DNA of 7,080 nucleotides. Source: Paramuribaculum sp. (GTDB taxonomy: Bacteria; Bacteroidota; Bacteroidia; Bacteroidales; Muribaculaceae). Both the position numbers and the translations under genes were made by a program. Location of the stretch: positions 1-7,080 of the forward strand of contig JAIDXU010000318.1 in the NCBI GenBank assembly GCA_029058455.1, in the 5' to 3' direction. This document shows positions 6,601 to 7,080 of this stretch, piece by piece. The first letter of the stretch is position 1. Every line of letters starts with the position of its first letter. Under the pieces are notes generated by a model, which saw only the letters and a list, made by a program, of their open reading frames with translations, was not told the DNA's origin and did not search any database.

Positions 6601-7080
6601 ATGAGTTCGCTTTTTGAAATAGAAAATCTCCGCTGCTCTTACGACCGCCCTTTTAATGAGGGCGTGTCGAGAGTGGTGCTTGAAATAGCATCGCTTAAGA
6701 TAGAGCGGGGGAAACGGGTGTTTATTGTCGGAGAATCGGGCATAGGCAAGAGTACGATTCTTGAGACATTAGGCATGATGAACAATACGGTTGTGCCCGA
6801 CAGTTCTTCACGTTTCGTATTTCGTGATAGTAAGAATAATGCTGTTGATCTTATTGCTCTTTGGCATCAGGGTGACTGTAAGCTCTCACAATTCAGACTT
6901 CGTAATTATAGCTTCATTTTTCAAAGCACAAATCTGATGAGAAACTTCACCGCTTATGAAAATGTGGCTTATACCAGAATGCTGCAAGGCTATCCGAAAG
7001 AAGAATGTTTCAATAAAACCCGGCAACTTCTTGAAGACCTCGGCTTGGATCATATAGATGAAAACAGACTGACACAGGAG
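6601..7080 (+). CDS. ABC transporter ATP-binding protein, LolD/MacB-like (N-terminal part, cut at right edge)
   Basis: The visible 160 residues carry a Walker A motif GESGIGKST (44-52) and a Q-loop, FIFQSTNLMRNFTAYENV (Q108). This form of Q-loop is typical of the LolD/MacB/FtsE group of ATPases that act with MacB-type permeases on lipoproteins, toxins or cell-division proteins. About 58 residues separate the Walker A Lys from the Q-loop Gln, roughly a dozen more than I count for E. coli LolD. The usual PTSG..-type stretch after Walker A is replaced by an unfamiliar segment (60-100). The frame is open at the window end, just before the expected signature LSGGQ, so catalytic completeness cannot be judged. 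There is no signal peptide, so the protein is cytoplasmic. It begins 13 bases after the TssR-like gene and is probably cotranscribed with it. A permease would be expected downstream. Confidence 0.9.
   Translation, partial: MSSLFEIENLRCSYDRPFNEGVSRVVLEIASLKIERGKRVFIVGESGIGKSTILETLGMMNNTVVPDSSSRFVFRDSKNNAVDLIALWHQGDCKLSQFRLRNYSFIFQSTNLMRNFTAYENVAYTRMLQGYPKEECFNKTRQLLEDLGLDHIDENRLTQE

Overview
The window reads as a Bacteroidota chromosome, most likely order Bacteroidales; a Muribaculaceae-like gut lineage is plausible but is only an impression. The grounds are moderate base composition, A-rich translation starts mostly without a clear Shine-Dalgarno site, signal peptides of the MKK...AQ type, a type IX-secretion-like C-terminal tail on the first gene, and a large protein that resembles TssR, a family known from Bacteroidota-type (subtype iii) type VI secretion loci.

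Layout: seven genes lie on the + strand with gaps of only 13 to 29 bases, and no terminator or internal promoter is visible, so they look like one transcription unit. (1) 3-419: the 3' end of a gene whose product ends in a sorting-tail-like beta domain. (2) 438-2003: an outer-membrane protein with a periplasmic N-terminal domain and a probable 8-stranded barrel. (3) 2019-2798: an inner-membrane-anchored, TolA/TonB-like protein with a Pro/Glu region, a long charged helix containing a 75-bp tandem repeat, and a small C-terminal domain. (4) 2828-3517: a lipoprotein. (5) 3535-4227: a secreted protein of unknown function, possibly vWA/Rossmann-like. (6) 4245-6587: a TssR-like exported protein with SH3-like segments and a degenerate vWA domain. 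(7) 6601-7080: the N-terminal part of an ABC ATPase that runs off the right edge.

Working together (inference): every product with a visible N-terminus, apart from the ABC ATPase, carries an export or membrane signal, and between them they span the inner membrane, periplasm and outer membrane. This suggests a trans-envelope assembly, powered or loaded by an ABC transporter, that shares the TssR component with Bacteroidota type VI systems. No sheath, tube, baseplate or ClpV gene is visible here. The window therefore either catches the envelope-complex edge of a type VI locus or shows a TssR-type protein used in a different, ABC-linked machine. Genes outside the window would decide between these.

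No RNA genes, insertion sequences, CRISPR arrays or intergenic gaps over 30 bases were seen.
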